A program made the position numbers and the translations under genes. 64,000 nucleotides of DNA. Source: CAZCVI01 sp964502145. GTDB lineage: Bacteria > Acidobacteriota > Aminicenantia > UBA2199. The stretch lies in contig CAZCVI010000036.1 of assembly GCA_964502145.1 (NCBI GenBank), positions 1-64,000 of the forward strand. The letters are read 5' to 3'. Positions 34,048 to 41,907 of the stretch are shown one piece after another (within the stretch, counting starts at the first letter, position 1; each line of letters starts with the position of its first letter). The notes under the pieces are model-generated. The model ran no database searches and was not told where the DNA came from. It saw only the letters and a program-made list of their open reading frames with translations.

Positions 34048-37000
34048 TTATTGCCTGTCAAACCACTTTTTTAAAAGCGCAAAAACACTGGCTTGTTTAA
34101 TCGGTTTTGAAATATAATCGTCCATCCCCGCTTCAAGGCATTTTTCCCGGTCGCCTTTCATGCTTTGGGCGGTCATCGCCACAATGGGGATACGGGAAAC
34201 CTTGTGGTGCATGTTTGGTGGCCAGATTTTTTCAATGGTGCGGATATGGACTGTGGCTTCCAAGCCATTCATTCGCGGCATTTGGATGTCCATGAGGATC
34301 AAATCAAATGAATCCGGCGTGGCGCTGTATAATTGCACCGCTTCTTCGCCGTTCATGGCAATCGTTACCCGGTACCCGGCTTTGGTTAACATGCGGTGGG
34401 CCAATTTCTGGTTGATGGCATTGTCTTCGGCTAACAGGATGTGGCGGTTTGTGGTGGGAGTGATGGGAAGCATGGGAATGATGGGAATTAGGGGCGTGAT
34501 GGGCGTTTTTTCCGGTTTGTCTAACCAAGCGGTGAAGTAAAAAGTGCTGCCTTGATTGGGCACGCTTTGAACGGAAATAGTGCCACCCATTAACGCCGCA
34601 ATTTGTTTGCAAATAGGCAGTCCGAGACCTACGCCACCGTATTGGCGGGTAATGGAGCCATCCCCTTGTTGGAAAGGGTCAAAAATTGTTTCCAGTTTAT
34701 CTGCGGGAATGCCAATACCCGTATCGCTGACCGTAACCTGGATTTTTACCCGGTGGAATTCTTCCTGCTGGAGTGTCATTGCCAGATCAATCGTCCCTTG
34801 TCTGGTGAATTTAACCGAATTGCCCACGAGGTTGATGAGCACCTGCCGGAACCGGCCTGCATCGCCTTTTAGTGTTTCAGGAACGCTTGGTTCCACCTCA
34901 TAATTCATTGCCAACTCTTTGTCGCCGATGTGCGGGCGGACGATTTCAAACACGTCGCGGATGATTTGTTTGGGTTCAAACAGGTCTGCATGAAAGGTCA
35001 GTTCCCCAGCTTCGATCCTGGAGAAGTCCAGGATATCATTTAATAAAGCAGTGAGTGCCTCGCCACTGCGGGTGATGGTTTCGACATAATCCAGTTGTTC
35101 TTGATTGAGCGGTGTATTTATCAGCATATCTGCAAAGCCGATAATGCCATTCATGGGGGTACGAATCTCGTGGCTCATGCGCGCCAGGAACTCGCTTTTA
35201 GCCAGATTGGCTGTTTCTGCTGATTGCCGCTCTTGCCGCGAAATTTCCAGGGCTTGCTGTAACTCCTGCGATTGTTTGAGAATCTTTTCATTTTGCTTGG
35301 TAATACGGGCTTCGGAAAGTTTAAGGCTAGTGATATCTGAACCAATGATCACAAAGCGGACGATATTACCGCCACTATCACAGATAGGCGTCAAGGTAGA
35401 TTGAAACCAGGCAATAGTTTCTCCCTCTGTATTGGGAGTCTCATAGGTCACTGATTTTTTATTTTGGACACAATTCGCAAAGATTTCTTTGATATTGGGG
35501 TTTGCGCTTGCGTCCACGATATTTCTACCGTGGATGCGGATGAATTCTTCAAGGGGCATACCCAGTGCTTTGGTAAAGCGGTCGTTGACCCATTCGATAT
35601 TGCCTTTGGCATCTAAAATATACACCACGTTTTCTGTTTCCCGTGCCACGATCGAGAGTTTTTCCAGTTCTTTATAGGACTCTTCTAATTGATGCGTGCG
35701 TTGCTCTACCAGAGTTTCCAATTCTTTTTTGCGTCTATTAAATTGCCTGACCCTGACCCGGTAAATCCACAGGGCCAGCGAGAGGGCCATGAATCCCATT
35801 ATGAAATAAAACCACCACGTCTGATAGAAGTAGGGTCGAATAAAAAAGGGAATGGTTGCTCCGACCCAATTCCAGGTGCCGTCGTAATTACGGGCGATCA
35901 CTTTGAACTGGTAGTGTCCGGGTGGAACATTCGTATAATACGCAATGCGGCGGTTCCCTGCGTCTTTCCACTGGTCATCGAAACCACTCAATTTATACTT
36001 GAATAAAATCTTTTCCGGGGCATAATAATGGAACGCCGTATAATGAAACTCGATACTTTTCACACTCGCCGCAACCGAAATAGCCCGTGTTTTAGCGTGT
36101 TTTTTCGTCGCCAGTTTGATCGTGTGATCATCCACTACCAGTTGTTCGATATAAACTGGCGGTGGTGTCGAGTGATGGTGAATGCCACTGGGGTCCAGTC
36201 TGATAATTCCATTATTGGTGGAAAACCAGAGCTTGTGGTCGCTGCCAATGGTGCCTGCTGGTTGTGTGCTTCTGCCTGAGCATTGAATGCTGACCATATC
36301 TTCCGATTCAGTAAATGATCGGGTGGTGATTCGAACCCGTTTCCCTGTTGTAAAATCCAGCAGTTCTTGGCGGGCCACGTAAAAAATTCCCCTGGGAGTG
36401 CCGAACCAAAAATTTCCATCATTATCTTGGATTATTTGGAATATGCTGTCATTATCCAATCCATCTTGGCTTGTGCAGGGAGTGAATATCCCGTTTTTAA
36501 AACGGTTCACACCATTTTCAAACGTACCGATCCAGAGAACTCCCGGGTTATTTTTTTCTTCAGTAATCACCGTGATATTATCGCCTGAGAGTCCGTGTTC
36601 TTTTTTATAAACAGTGCAGGTGTTGTTGCTTTCGTTTAATTTAGCCAGTCCTGAACTCGTGCCAATCCAGAGTTTACCCGTGCCATCACGGTAAATTGTT
36701 TTCACGAAGTCGCTTGGCAGGCCCTGAGCTTTGCTGTAGGTTTGAAACACACCGTTTCTGAAACGGAGTAATCCACCATCATAAGTGCCTACCCAGAGTA
36801 CACCGTCTGGGTCTGAATAAATAATGCGAATCGTATTACTCGACAATCCGTTTTGCCGTGTGAACGTGGTAATCGCGTTATCCTGTCCTTTTTTTATCTG
36901 TTTTAAGCCCTTGCTTTCCATACCGATCCAAAGATCACCCGCTTTGTCTTCATGAATTGAATTGATCCCGTAATCAAAGATTTCATCTCTGGCGGTGAAG

Positions 37001-38196
37001 CGTGAAAATTGTGTTTCCCCTTTCTTTAACCAGTACAGACCATCCAGCATGCCCACCCAGAGCGTGTTGTTCCTGTCGTAGTAGAGACACCAGCTTGATT
37101 CGTTCGAGAGCGAGTCCTTTTGCGTGTATCTTTTAAGTGCCCCGTCCTTGAGCCGGTATAGGCCCATGGCTTCTGTGCCAATCCACAGGTTCCCCTCCGT
37201 GTCCTCAATGATACTATTCACTAAATTATAGGCCAGTTGTGTATCTGTTAACCAAGTCGCGAATTTCCCCGCTTGCCAGCGGTGTAATCCTTTTCTCGTG
37301 CCTATCCAGAGTACATGGTGGCTGTCTTCATAGATGGTGCGGACAAAATCATTCGGTAGTGTGCCGTTTTTTTCATTATAAGCGATAAATTTTTCTTTGC
37401 CTTTTTCTATTACAAGTTTGAACAAGCCGCCGCCATAAGTACCAAACCAGAGTGTGCCTTGGTGGTCTTGAAAGATTTTGCGCACAAAGGGGTAGGTCAG
37501 GCCGTTTTTTTCTGTATAGTGGTGGAATTTGCCATTATCGAACCGGTCTAAACCTTGGCGGGAACCAATCCACAGGTTGCCCGCGTTGCCTTCAAGAATC
37601 GAACGGATATAATTACCGCTTAAGCCGTGTTCCGTAGTATAGGTGATTAGTTCATGGTTAGCCGGGTTAAAACGACCCAGCCCGTTGCCGTCCGTGCCCA
37701 GCCAGATGTGGCCTTTTTTATCCGGGTACACTAAAAATATTTTGCTACGCGACAACCAGCCCGTAGTAAAAGGGAGAATTTTTTCATCTTTCAGTAAGAC
37801 CAAACCTTCTTCCGTACCGATCCAGAGTGTTCCGTTTTTGTCTTGGTAGATTGACCAGACCGTATAACTGGGAAGAACTTTTGAACCGCTTTTATTAAAC
37901 ACGTCGAAGCGTACTCCATCGAAGCGTACCAAGCCAGAGCTTGTCGCCAACCAGAGATAACCGTCGGTTGTTTGGAGAATTTGGCTGACCATGTTATCTG
38001 GTAATCCTTCGCGGGTTTGCCAATGATCAACCGTATAATGATCTTCAGTCTTGGACGGGTCAAGAGCCTGCAATAGCGAAGTCAAACACCCAAGCCCAAT
38101 ACAGGTAAAAATGAGTAGCACCCCAAAAAGGAGTGGCTTCTGCTTAGTCATGCATAGCTCTTGGCTGATAATTTTGAAGAATTTTCTCATGTGCAT
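34048..38196 (-). CDS. One-protein two-component system: propeller sensor hybrid histidine kinase
   Basis: 1382 residues. After a signal/anchor helix (~20-40) come about fourteen regulator-propeller repeats ('ILQTTDGYLWLATSSGLVRF', 'GTLWIGTEEGL' and similar) in two predicted periplasmic propellers, and a Y_Y_Y domain (FKYKLSGFDDQW). Then a transmembrane helix near 805-825, a PAS domain (~870-965), HisKA with the phospho-His in ARMSHEIRTPMNG (~residue 1008), HATPase_c (VSDTGIGIPADKL, GGVGLGLPICKQIA) and a C-terminal receiver (LILMDIQMPRMNGLEA). No DNA-binding domain follows, so output passes to a partner not seen here. The linker before the receiver is a 9-bp repeat array. A start at 38151 is also plausible. 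Confidence 0.93.
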   Translation of the reverse strand: MHMRKFFKIISQELCMTKQKPLLFGVLLIFTCIGLGCLTSLLQALDPSKTEDHYTVDHWQTREGLPDNMVSQILQTTDGYLWLATSSGLVRFDGVRFDVFNKSGSKVLPSYTVWSIYQDKNGTLWIGTEEGLVLLKDEKILPFTTGWLSRSKIFLVYPDKKGHIWLGTDGNGLGRFNPANHELITYTTEHGLSGNYIRSILEGNAGNLWIGSRQGLDRFDNGKFHHYTEKNGLTYPFVRKIFQDHQGTLWFGTYGGGLFKLVIEKGKEKFIAYNEKNGTLPNDFVRTIYEDSHHVLWIGTRKGLHRWQAGKFATWLTDTQLAYNLVNSIIEDTEGNLWIGTEAMGLYRLKDGALKRYTQKDSLSNESSWCLYYDRNNTLWVGMLDGLYWLKKGETQFSRFTARDEIFDYGINSIHEDKAGDLWIGMESKGLKQIKKGQDNAITTFTRQNGLSSNTIRIIYSDPDGVLWVGTYDGGLLRFRNGVFQTYSKAQGLPSDFVKTIYRDGTGKLWIGTSSGLAKLNESNNTCTVYKKEHGLSGDNITVITEEKNNPGVLWIGTFENGVNRFKNGIFTPCTSQDGLDNDSIFQIIQDNDGNFWFGTPRGIFYVARQELLDFTTGKRVRITTRSFTESEDMVSIQCSGRSTQPAGTIGSDHKLWFSTNNGIIRLDPSGIHHHSTPPPVYIEQLVVDDHTIKLATKKHAKTRAISVAASVKSIEFHYTAFHYYAPEKILFKYKLSGFDDQWKDAGNRRIAYYTNVPPGHYQFKVIARNYDGTWNWVGATIPFFIRPYFYQTWWFYFIMGFMALSLALWIYRVRVRQFNRRKKELETLVEQRTHQLEESYKELEKLSIVARETENVVYILDAKGNIEWVNDRFTKALGMPLEEFIRIHGRNIVDASANPNIKEIFANCVQNKKSVTYETPNTEGETIAWFQSTLTPICDSGGNIVRFVIIGSDITSLKLSEARITKQNEKILKQSQELQQALEISRQERQSAETANLAKSEFLARMSHEIRTPMNGIIGFADMLINTPLNQEQLDYVETITRSGEALTALLNDILDFSRIEAGELTFHADLFEPKQIIRDVFEIVRPHIGDKELAMNYEVEPSVPETLKGDAGRFRQVLINLVGNSVKFTRQGTIDLAMTLQQEEFHRVKIQVTVSDTGIGIPADKLETIFDPFQQGDGSITRQYGGVGLGLPICKQIAALMGGTISVQSVPNQGSTFYFTAWLDKPEKTPITPLIPIIPMLPITPTTNRHILLAEDNAINQKLAHRMLTKAGYRVTIAMNGEEAVQLYSATPDSFDLILMDIQMPRMNGLEATVHIRTIEKIWPPNMHHKVSRIPIVAMTAQSMKGDREKCLEAGMDDYISKPIKQASVFALLKKWFDRQ
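34455..34504. repeat. In-frame 9-bp array inside the hybrid kinase gene
   Basis: TGGGA-like cores at 34455, 34464, 34473 and 34482, with degenerate cores at 34491 and 34500. The unit and 9-bp spacing match the TGGGA palindromes elsewhere. Read on the minus strand it encodes 'PITPLIPIIPMLPITP' between HATPase_c and the receiver domain. There is no second arm. Confidence 0.75.
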
Positions 38197-38250
38197 CTTA
38201 AGTATACAAAATTTAAAATATTTTTACAACCGTGTTGTTGATTTTTGCAG

Positions 38251-38446
38251 TTCACTGCCAAGTTTCTGAAAAGAGCCACGGATAACCATGGCAGGCTGGA
38301 CTATCTGGACTTACTGGACTTACTGGACAAGCTGGACTTACTGGACAAACTGGAAAAATCAAAGGTTTTGTGAAGTCCAGTACGTCCAGTAAGTCCAGAT
38401 AGTCCATGTCGTCCATGTTTTTTCAAGAATTTGCTGGTAGATCTAG
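38251..38446. repeat. Palindromic 9-bp-unit element C (TGGAC type)
   Basis: Left end 'ttcactgccaagtttctgaa' is imperfectly inverted at the right end ('ttcaagaatttgctggtaga'). TGGAC occurs every 9 bp from 38297 to 38342 (six units) with a seventh core TGGAA at 38351. GTCCA occurs at 38375, 38384, 38393, 38402 and 38411. The segment after the left end ('agagccacggata') and the loop ('aaaaatcaaa', then 'gttttgtgaagtccag') match element E at 55.6 kb closely, so C and E are recent relatives. Confidence 0.88.
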
Positions 38447-38519
38447 GTCATTCATTACTAGGTGTTTTTTTTAAAGAGTTGTCTCTAGTATTTTCTTTAT
38501 ATATATATCTTTATATATG

Positions 38520-39040
38520 TTACTTAAATTTTGGTACACTCTGTACCGAAATTTTGGTACAACTATCCCGAGATTTTGGTACAGGTGTACCCAGATTTTG
38601 GTAAGTTGGTGGGTGCGCTTTCCAAAAATTTTTTTCCCCCACACAAATCACTTGATCCATCACACGTTGTACCGTAGAAGGAAGTAACTTTGCTTTGGAA
38701 GGAAGAGACTTTGCTTTGGAAGGAAGAGACTTCAGTGTGGCAAGTTGAAACTGCAGCAGAACATGTAAAGAGTTTACCTCTGCATGTACAGAGTGCAGCA
38801 CTACATTTACTAATTGCACCTCAACATTTAAAGAGTGTACCGCTACATTTACTGATTGCACCTCAACATTTAAAGAGTGTACCGCTACATTTTCTAATTG
38901 CACCTCAACATTTAAAGAGTGTACCGCAACATTTACTAATTGCACCTCAACATGTGAAGAGTGTACCGCAACATTTACTAATTGCACCCCAACATGTGAA
39001 GAGTGTACCGCAACATTTACTAATTGCACCGTTGAAATGA
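38520..39040. repeat. Repeat field: ~22-bp TTTTGGTAC units, then 21/42-bp tandem array
   Basis: Four ATTTTGGTA units spaced 22-23 bp occur at about 38526-38602. From about 38675 to 39035, 21-bp units appear, first 'tttgctttggaaggaagaga' type. They then become a regular 42-bp array in which 'catttaaagagtgtaccgct' alternates with 'catttactgattgcacctca'. Long frames on both strands (LLIAPQHLKSVPLH on plus, VNVAVHSLNVEVQL on minus) follow from a period divisible by 3. They have no ribosome binding site, so I call no gene. With element C this fills the 38197-39190 gap. Confidence 0.8.
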
Positions 39041-39191
39041 CAGTTCATATCCCAACATCAAGAAATCGGATCGCAAAAATGACTCATTGTACTATTGAAG
39101 GAAGACAAAGAAAGCCATAACCCTGGCATGTAAAGTAAAAAAGTGAACACTGCACCCTGACTGAAGCACATTTCCCTTTATTTTTATCCAG

Positions 39192-39449
39192 AAATGACTT
39201 ATAATTAACCCTATGAAAGCAAACAACCAGTGGCTGCTGCCCAGATTCAACAAAGTGTTGCCCTTATTTCCTTATTTGGGCAATGGAAGCGACTATATTT
39301 TCGAAGCCGATTTATCTTTGTCCTGCCCACCAGTCGATTTCTCCCTTTGTTTCCTTAAATCCCAGGCTGCGAAACTTTTAAATCATTGGAATTCTGACAC
39401 CATCACCCACGAATTTGCCAACAATCCCCTGTGGCAACGATTAAAACAA
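39192..39449. repeat. Direct repeat, copy 1 (duplicated at 40489-40746)
   Basis: About 258 bp, nearly identical to 40489-40746, from 'aatgacttataattaa' before the start codon to 'tggcaacgattaaaacaa'. Differences are a handful of substitutions and one A inserted before the start codon. The unique DNA between the copies carries the propeller gene 39464-40465. Confidence 0.92.
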
Positions 39450-39452
39450 TAA
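39213..39452 (+). pseudogene. Truncated N-terminal duplicate of the gene at 40508
   Basis: 79 codons from ATG 39213 match the first ~79 residues of the 40508-41509 product with about four changes (for example AVTLL to AAKLL). It then stops at 'LKQ' where the copied segment ends. The intact copy continues for another 250 residues, so this is a duplication stump. It may still be transcribed, because the upstream AT-rich DNA was copied too. Confidence 0.85.
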
Positions 39453-39463
39453 ATAGGAGAAAT

Positions 39464-40465
39464 ATGACTTTTAAAAAAACAATGTTTATCGTGTTCGGTT
39501 TTCTGTTGCTTAATGCATTGGTGTTTGCAAAAAGAATTGGCGTAGTTGAGGAGATTCTAAATCCCAACTTTTTGCGTGTATCTCATGACACTCTTTTTAT
39601 TTCCGATCAATATTACGTGAATTTTTATTCTATTGAGCGGCTAAATCTCTTGGGCAAAACGGGAGGAAAAGGAGAAGGTCCAAAAGAATACCAATTTCAA
39701 CCCGCTGTTCGAGTGTTTAAGGACCGCATTTTGGTTTTTGCAGCGTTTAAAATTGATTTGTACACCTTCAAGGGTGAGCTTATTAGTGAAAAAAAATATG
39801 ATAGGTTATTGTTTGACGTCGGGTATGCCAACGGGAGCTATATTGTTTCTATAGTCGAATTCCAACAGGGAAAAACTGACTTTAATCTCTTAAATTCCAA
39901 TTTGAAAACAATTAAGACAATTAATTCCGTAAAAAATCCACAGCCCAGTCCATTAACAAAGATAAAAACGTATCTTGTTGAACCCTTAAACAAGTTCCAA
40001 TGCTTTGATAACAAGATATATCTTGTTAGTAGTAACCAGGAGGGAATTTTCTTTACTGTTTTTGATAACCAGGGGACTCTTGTAAAAACTATCCGCCGAG
40101 ATTCTGAAAGAATTATAATTCCCGAAGCCTATAAGATCAAAAAATTTGATGAATTTAAAAGTATCCCGGCTGTTAAGAAAAGATGGCAAGGATTATCCAG
40201 ATTGTATGATTATACTTTTCCAAAATATTTTCCCGCTATTGAGGACTTTCGCGTAACCGATGGGAAAATTTACATCAAAACGTACAAGTCCCTAAAGTCA
40301 AATGTGGAATATCTAGTATTGGATTTGGATGGCAAACTTCTAGGAAAATATTTTCTGCCAGATATCCAGGAAAAGTTTTATGATATAAAAAATAATTATT
40401 TCTACTATCTACAAGAGGACGAAGAAGCCGAAACCTGGGAAATACATGCAGTCAAAATACAATAA
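39464..40465 (+). CDS. Secreted 6-bladed beta-propeller protein (duplication cargo)
   Basis: 333 residues from ATG 39464, with AGGAG six bases upstream (an in-frame start at 39431 would lie in the duplicate and is rejected). The signal peptide 'TMFIVFGFLLLNALVFA' is followed by short beta-blade motifs, notably LLGKTGGKGEGPKEYQFQPA, the G-x-G-x-GP-x-E-F-type blade signature of 6-bladed propellers (NHL/BF3164-like). Later blades are less clear ('YLVLDLDGKLLGKYFLP'). It is related in kind to the propeller at 41908. It lies between two direct repeats, so it entered or was copied as a unit. Confidence 0.75.
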   Translation: MTFKKTMFIVFGFLLLNALVFAKRIGVVEEILNPNFLRVSHDTLFISDQYYVNFYSIERLNLLGKTGGKGEGPKEYQFQPAVRVFKDRILVFAAFKIDLYTFKGELISEKKYDRLLFDVGYANGSYIVSIVEFQQGKTDFNLLNSNLKTIKTINSVKNPQPSPLTKIKTYLVEPLNKFQCFDNKIYLVSSNQEGIFFTVFDNQGTLVKTIRRDSERIIIPEAYKIKKFDEFKSIPAVKKRWQGLSRLYDYTFPKYFPAIEDFRVTDGKIYIKTYKSLKSNVEYLVLDLDGKLLGKYFLPDIQEKFYDIKNNYFYYLQEDEEAETWEIHAVKIQ

Positions 40466-40488
40466 TATTTCTGGATAAAACAATTAAA

Positions 40489-40746
40489 ATGACTTATAAT
40501 TAAACCTATGAAAGCAAACAACCAGTGGCTGCTGCCCAGATTCAACAAAGTGTTGCCCTTATTTCCTTATTTGGGCAATGGAAGCGACTATATTTTCGAA
40601 GCCGATTTATCTTTGTCCTGCCCACCAGTCGATTTCTCCCTTTGTTTCCTTAAATCCCAGGCTGTCACTCTTTTAAATCATTGGAATTCTGACACCATCA
40701 CCCAAGAATTTGCCAACAATCCCCTGTGGCAACGGTTAAAACAATT
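40489..40746. repeat. Direct repeat, copy 2
   Basis: Second copy of the 258-bp segment at 39192-39449. It contains the putative promoter DNA ('aaaatgacttataattaaac') and the first 80 codons of the intact gene at 40508. Confidence 0.92.
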
Positions 40747-41509
40747 TGTCTCAGAATGGCAGGAAGAAGGAACTCTATTAAATGCCCATATTGCTGATAT
40801 ATGGTTTGAATTTGATCACCATCAATTGCAAAAGGAGTTACCCGAACCCTGTTTCTTTTTTTCTCCCAGGCCGTTATTTCAGTTCCCAGATCAGAATTTA
40901 GACAAAATGAACCACCGATGGGTGTTCGATATTGCATCCGTTTTATTCCGTGGCAGTTTTTTATCTCAGAAGGTGAGGCAGAATATATCTCTTTGTTTCG
41001 CTTCCTTGCCTGCGAGAGGTAATGTGTTTCAAGTCGGTTTGATGCTCTCCAGAAACAATCCCGAACCACTCATCCGGTTATGTACCAGTTTACCTATTCA
41101 TCTGTACACTTCTTTTTTGGAAGCGATTGGTTGGACTGGTTCTATAACAGATTTAAAGACCCAACTCAGGACTATTGCCCGTTATGTAGATTCCGTGTTT
41201 ATTGACATTGATGTCGGCGAAAAGATAAACACGCCCATTGGTTTGGAATGCAGTTTTAAGAGTGGCACCGATACAGAACAGCGATTACAAGATTTTTTAT
41301 CATTTTTAATCAGTCAACAACTTGCCACCCCAGAAAATGTGGACTATGTTCAAACTTGGATACGAGACATCCATGTCCCGGTTCTGTTTGCCTCCCATGT
41401 CGAAGAAAAGCGATTCAAACGCGTTCTATCTCACGTCAAACTAGTTTTAAATTCAGACAACTCCCTCAAAGCGAAAGCCTATCTATCGCTTTCTCACCAG
41501 ACCGGGTAA
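40508..41509 (+). CDS. Hypothetical protein heading the RiPP locus
   Basis: A 333-residue protein without signal peptide or clear membrane segment. Recognisable phrases are 'LPLFPYLGNGSDYIFEADLS', 'LLNAHIADIWFEFDHHQLQ', 'SVFIDIDVGEKINTPIGLEC' and 'LFASHVEEKRFKRVLSHVKL'. I recall a similar uncharacterised family (W-x-EFD, then hDIDVG-x(5)-P-x-GLEC) encoded beside modified-peptide genes, but cannot name a domain. It lies ~100 bp before the precursor peptide gene and has a truncated duplicate at 39213. A role in peptide maturation or immunity is inference from position only. Confidence 0.6.
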   Translation: MKANNQWLLPRFNKVLPLFPYLGNGSDYIFEADLSLSCPPVDFSLCFLKSQAVTLLNHWNSDTITQEFANNPLWQRLKQFVSEWQEEGTLLNAHIADIWFEFDHHQLQKELPEPCFFFSPRPLFQFPDQNLDKMNHRWVFDIASVLFRGSFLSQKVRQNISLCFASLPARGNVFQVGLMLSRNNPEPLIRLCTSLPIHLYTSFLEAIGWTGSITDLKTQLRTIARYVDSVFIDIDVGEKINTPIGLECSFKSGTDTEQRLQDFLSFLISQQLATPENVDYVQTWIRDIHVPVLFASHVEEKRFKRVLSHVKLVLNSDNSLKAKAYLSLSHQTG

Positions 41510-41540
41510 CAATTATTTTTAAATTTATTGCCAAAAGGTA

Positions 41541-41576
41541 TTGACTTTTTTTTGGGAGTTTGATAAATTTTATAAT
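41541..41576 (+). promoter_or_regulatory. Candidate promoter of the precursor peptide gene
   Basis: TTGACT at 41541 followed, after 17 bases, by TAAATT (41564); a TATAAT hexamer also lies at 41571. It is in an AT-rich gap between the gene ending at 41509 and the precursor start at 41610. Spacing favours TTGACT/TAAATT. This would let the precursor be expressed apart from the upstream gene. Confidence 0.45.
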
Positions 41577-41609
41577 TACATTTACCAAAAAACCTGAGGA
41601 GGTATTGCT

Positions 41610-41849
41610 ATGGTAAGAAAGCTTGATTTGGCGATGATGAACAAGAGTGATGACGAAATGAACGCGAAAGAGATGAATGCTGTTAAGGGAGGGATGCCTA
41701 AGTGTGAGTGTGGTTTGGTATGCAGTGAAAAAAACGAGTTTAATGCTTATTATGCACAGTTTGATAGCATTTATGATGCTGGTTGGTTTACAATTTGCTC
41801 ATGCGGGAGTATTTGGAACTATTATGGACTGTCAGATTCATATACATAA
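41610..41849 (+). CDS. RiPP precursor peptide with double-glycine leader (GG-type)
   Basis: 79 residues; GAGGAGG lies seven bases before the ATG. The leader (residues 1-28) has the E-M-x-A-V-x-GG ending, seen as NAKEMNAVKGG, typical of peptides cut after GG (TIGR04149-like natural product precursors, from memory). The core (29-79) has five Cys (32, 34, 38, 63, 65) in two C-x-C-G motifs, CECG and CSCG, and is rich in aromatic and Ser/Asn residues. Genes for a propeller, a radical SAM maturase and a pseudo-rSAM-type protein follow at once. No C39 peptidase/transporter is in the window. The modification is unknown; Cys-centred crosslinks are a reasonable guess. Confidence 0.85.
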   Translation: MVRKLDLAMMNKSDDEMNAKEMNAVKGGMPKCECGLVCSEKNEFNAYYAQFDSIYDAGWFTICSCGSIWNYYGLSDSYT

Positions 41850-41907
41850 AAAAATCCATTAGAGAAACAATCATCTATTAATTAAGTAACAATTAGGACA
41901 ACTGCAA

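Noticed and set aside
38520..39040. Minus-strand 169-residue and plus-strand 116-residue frames made of 14-residue repeats
   Set aside because: Both strands are open because the period is divisible by 3; neither has a start signal or recognisable domain. Treated as tandem DNA repeats.
39192..40746. Insertion sequence between the 258-bp direct repeats
   Set aside because: No transposase or short inverted ends; the repeats are copies of a host gene's start, so duplication or recombination fits better.
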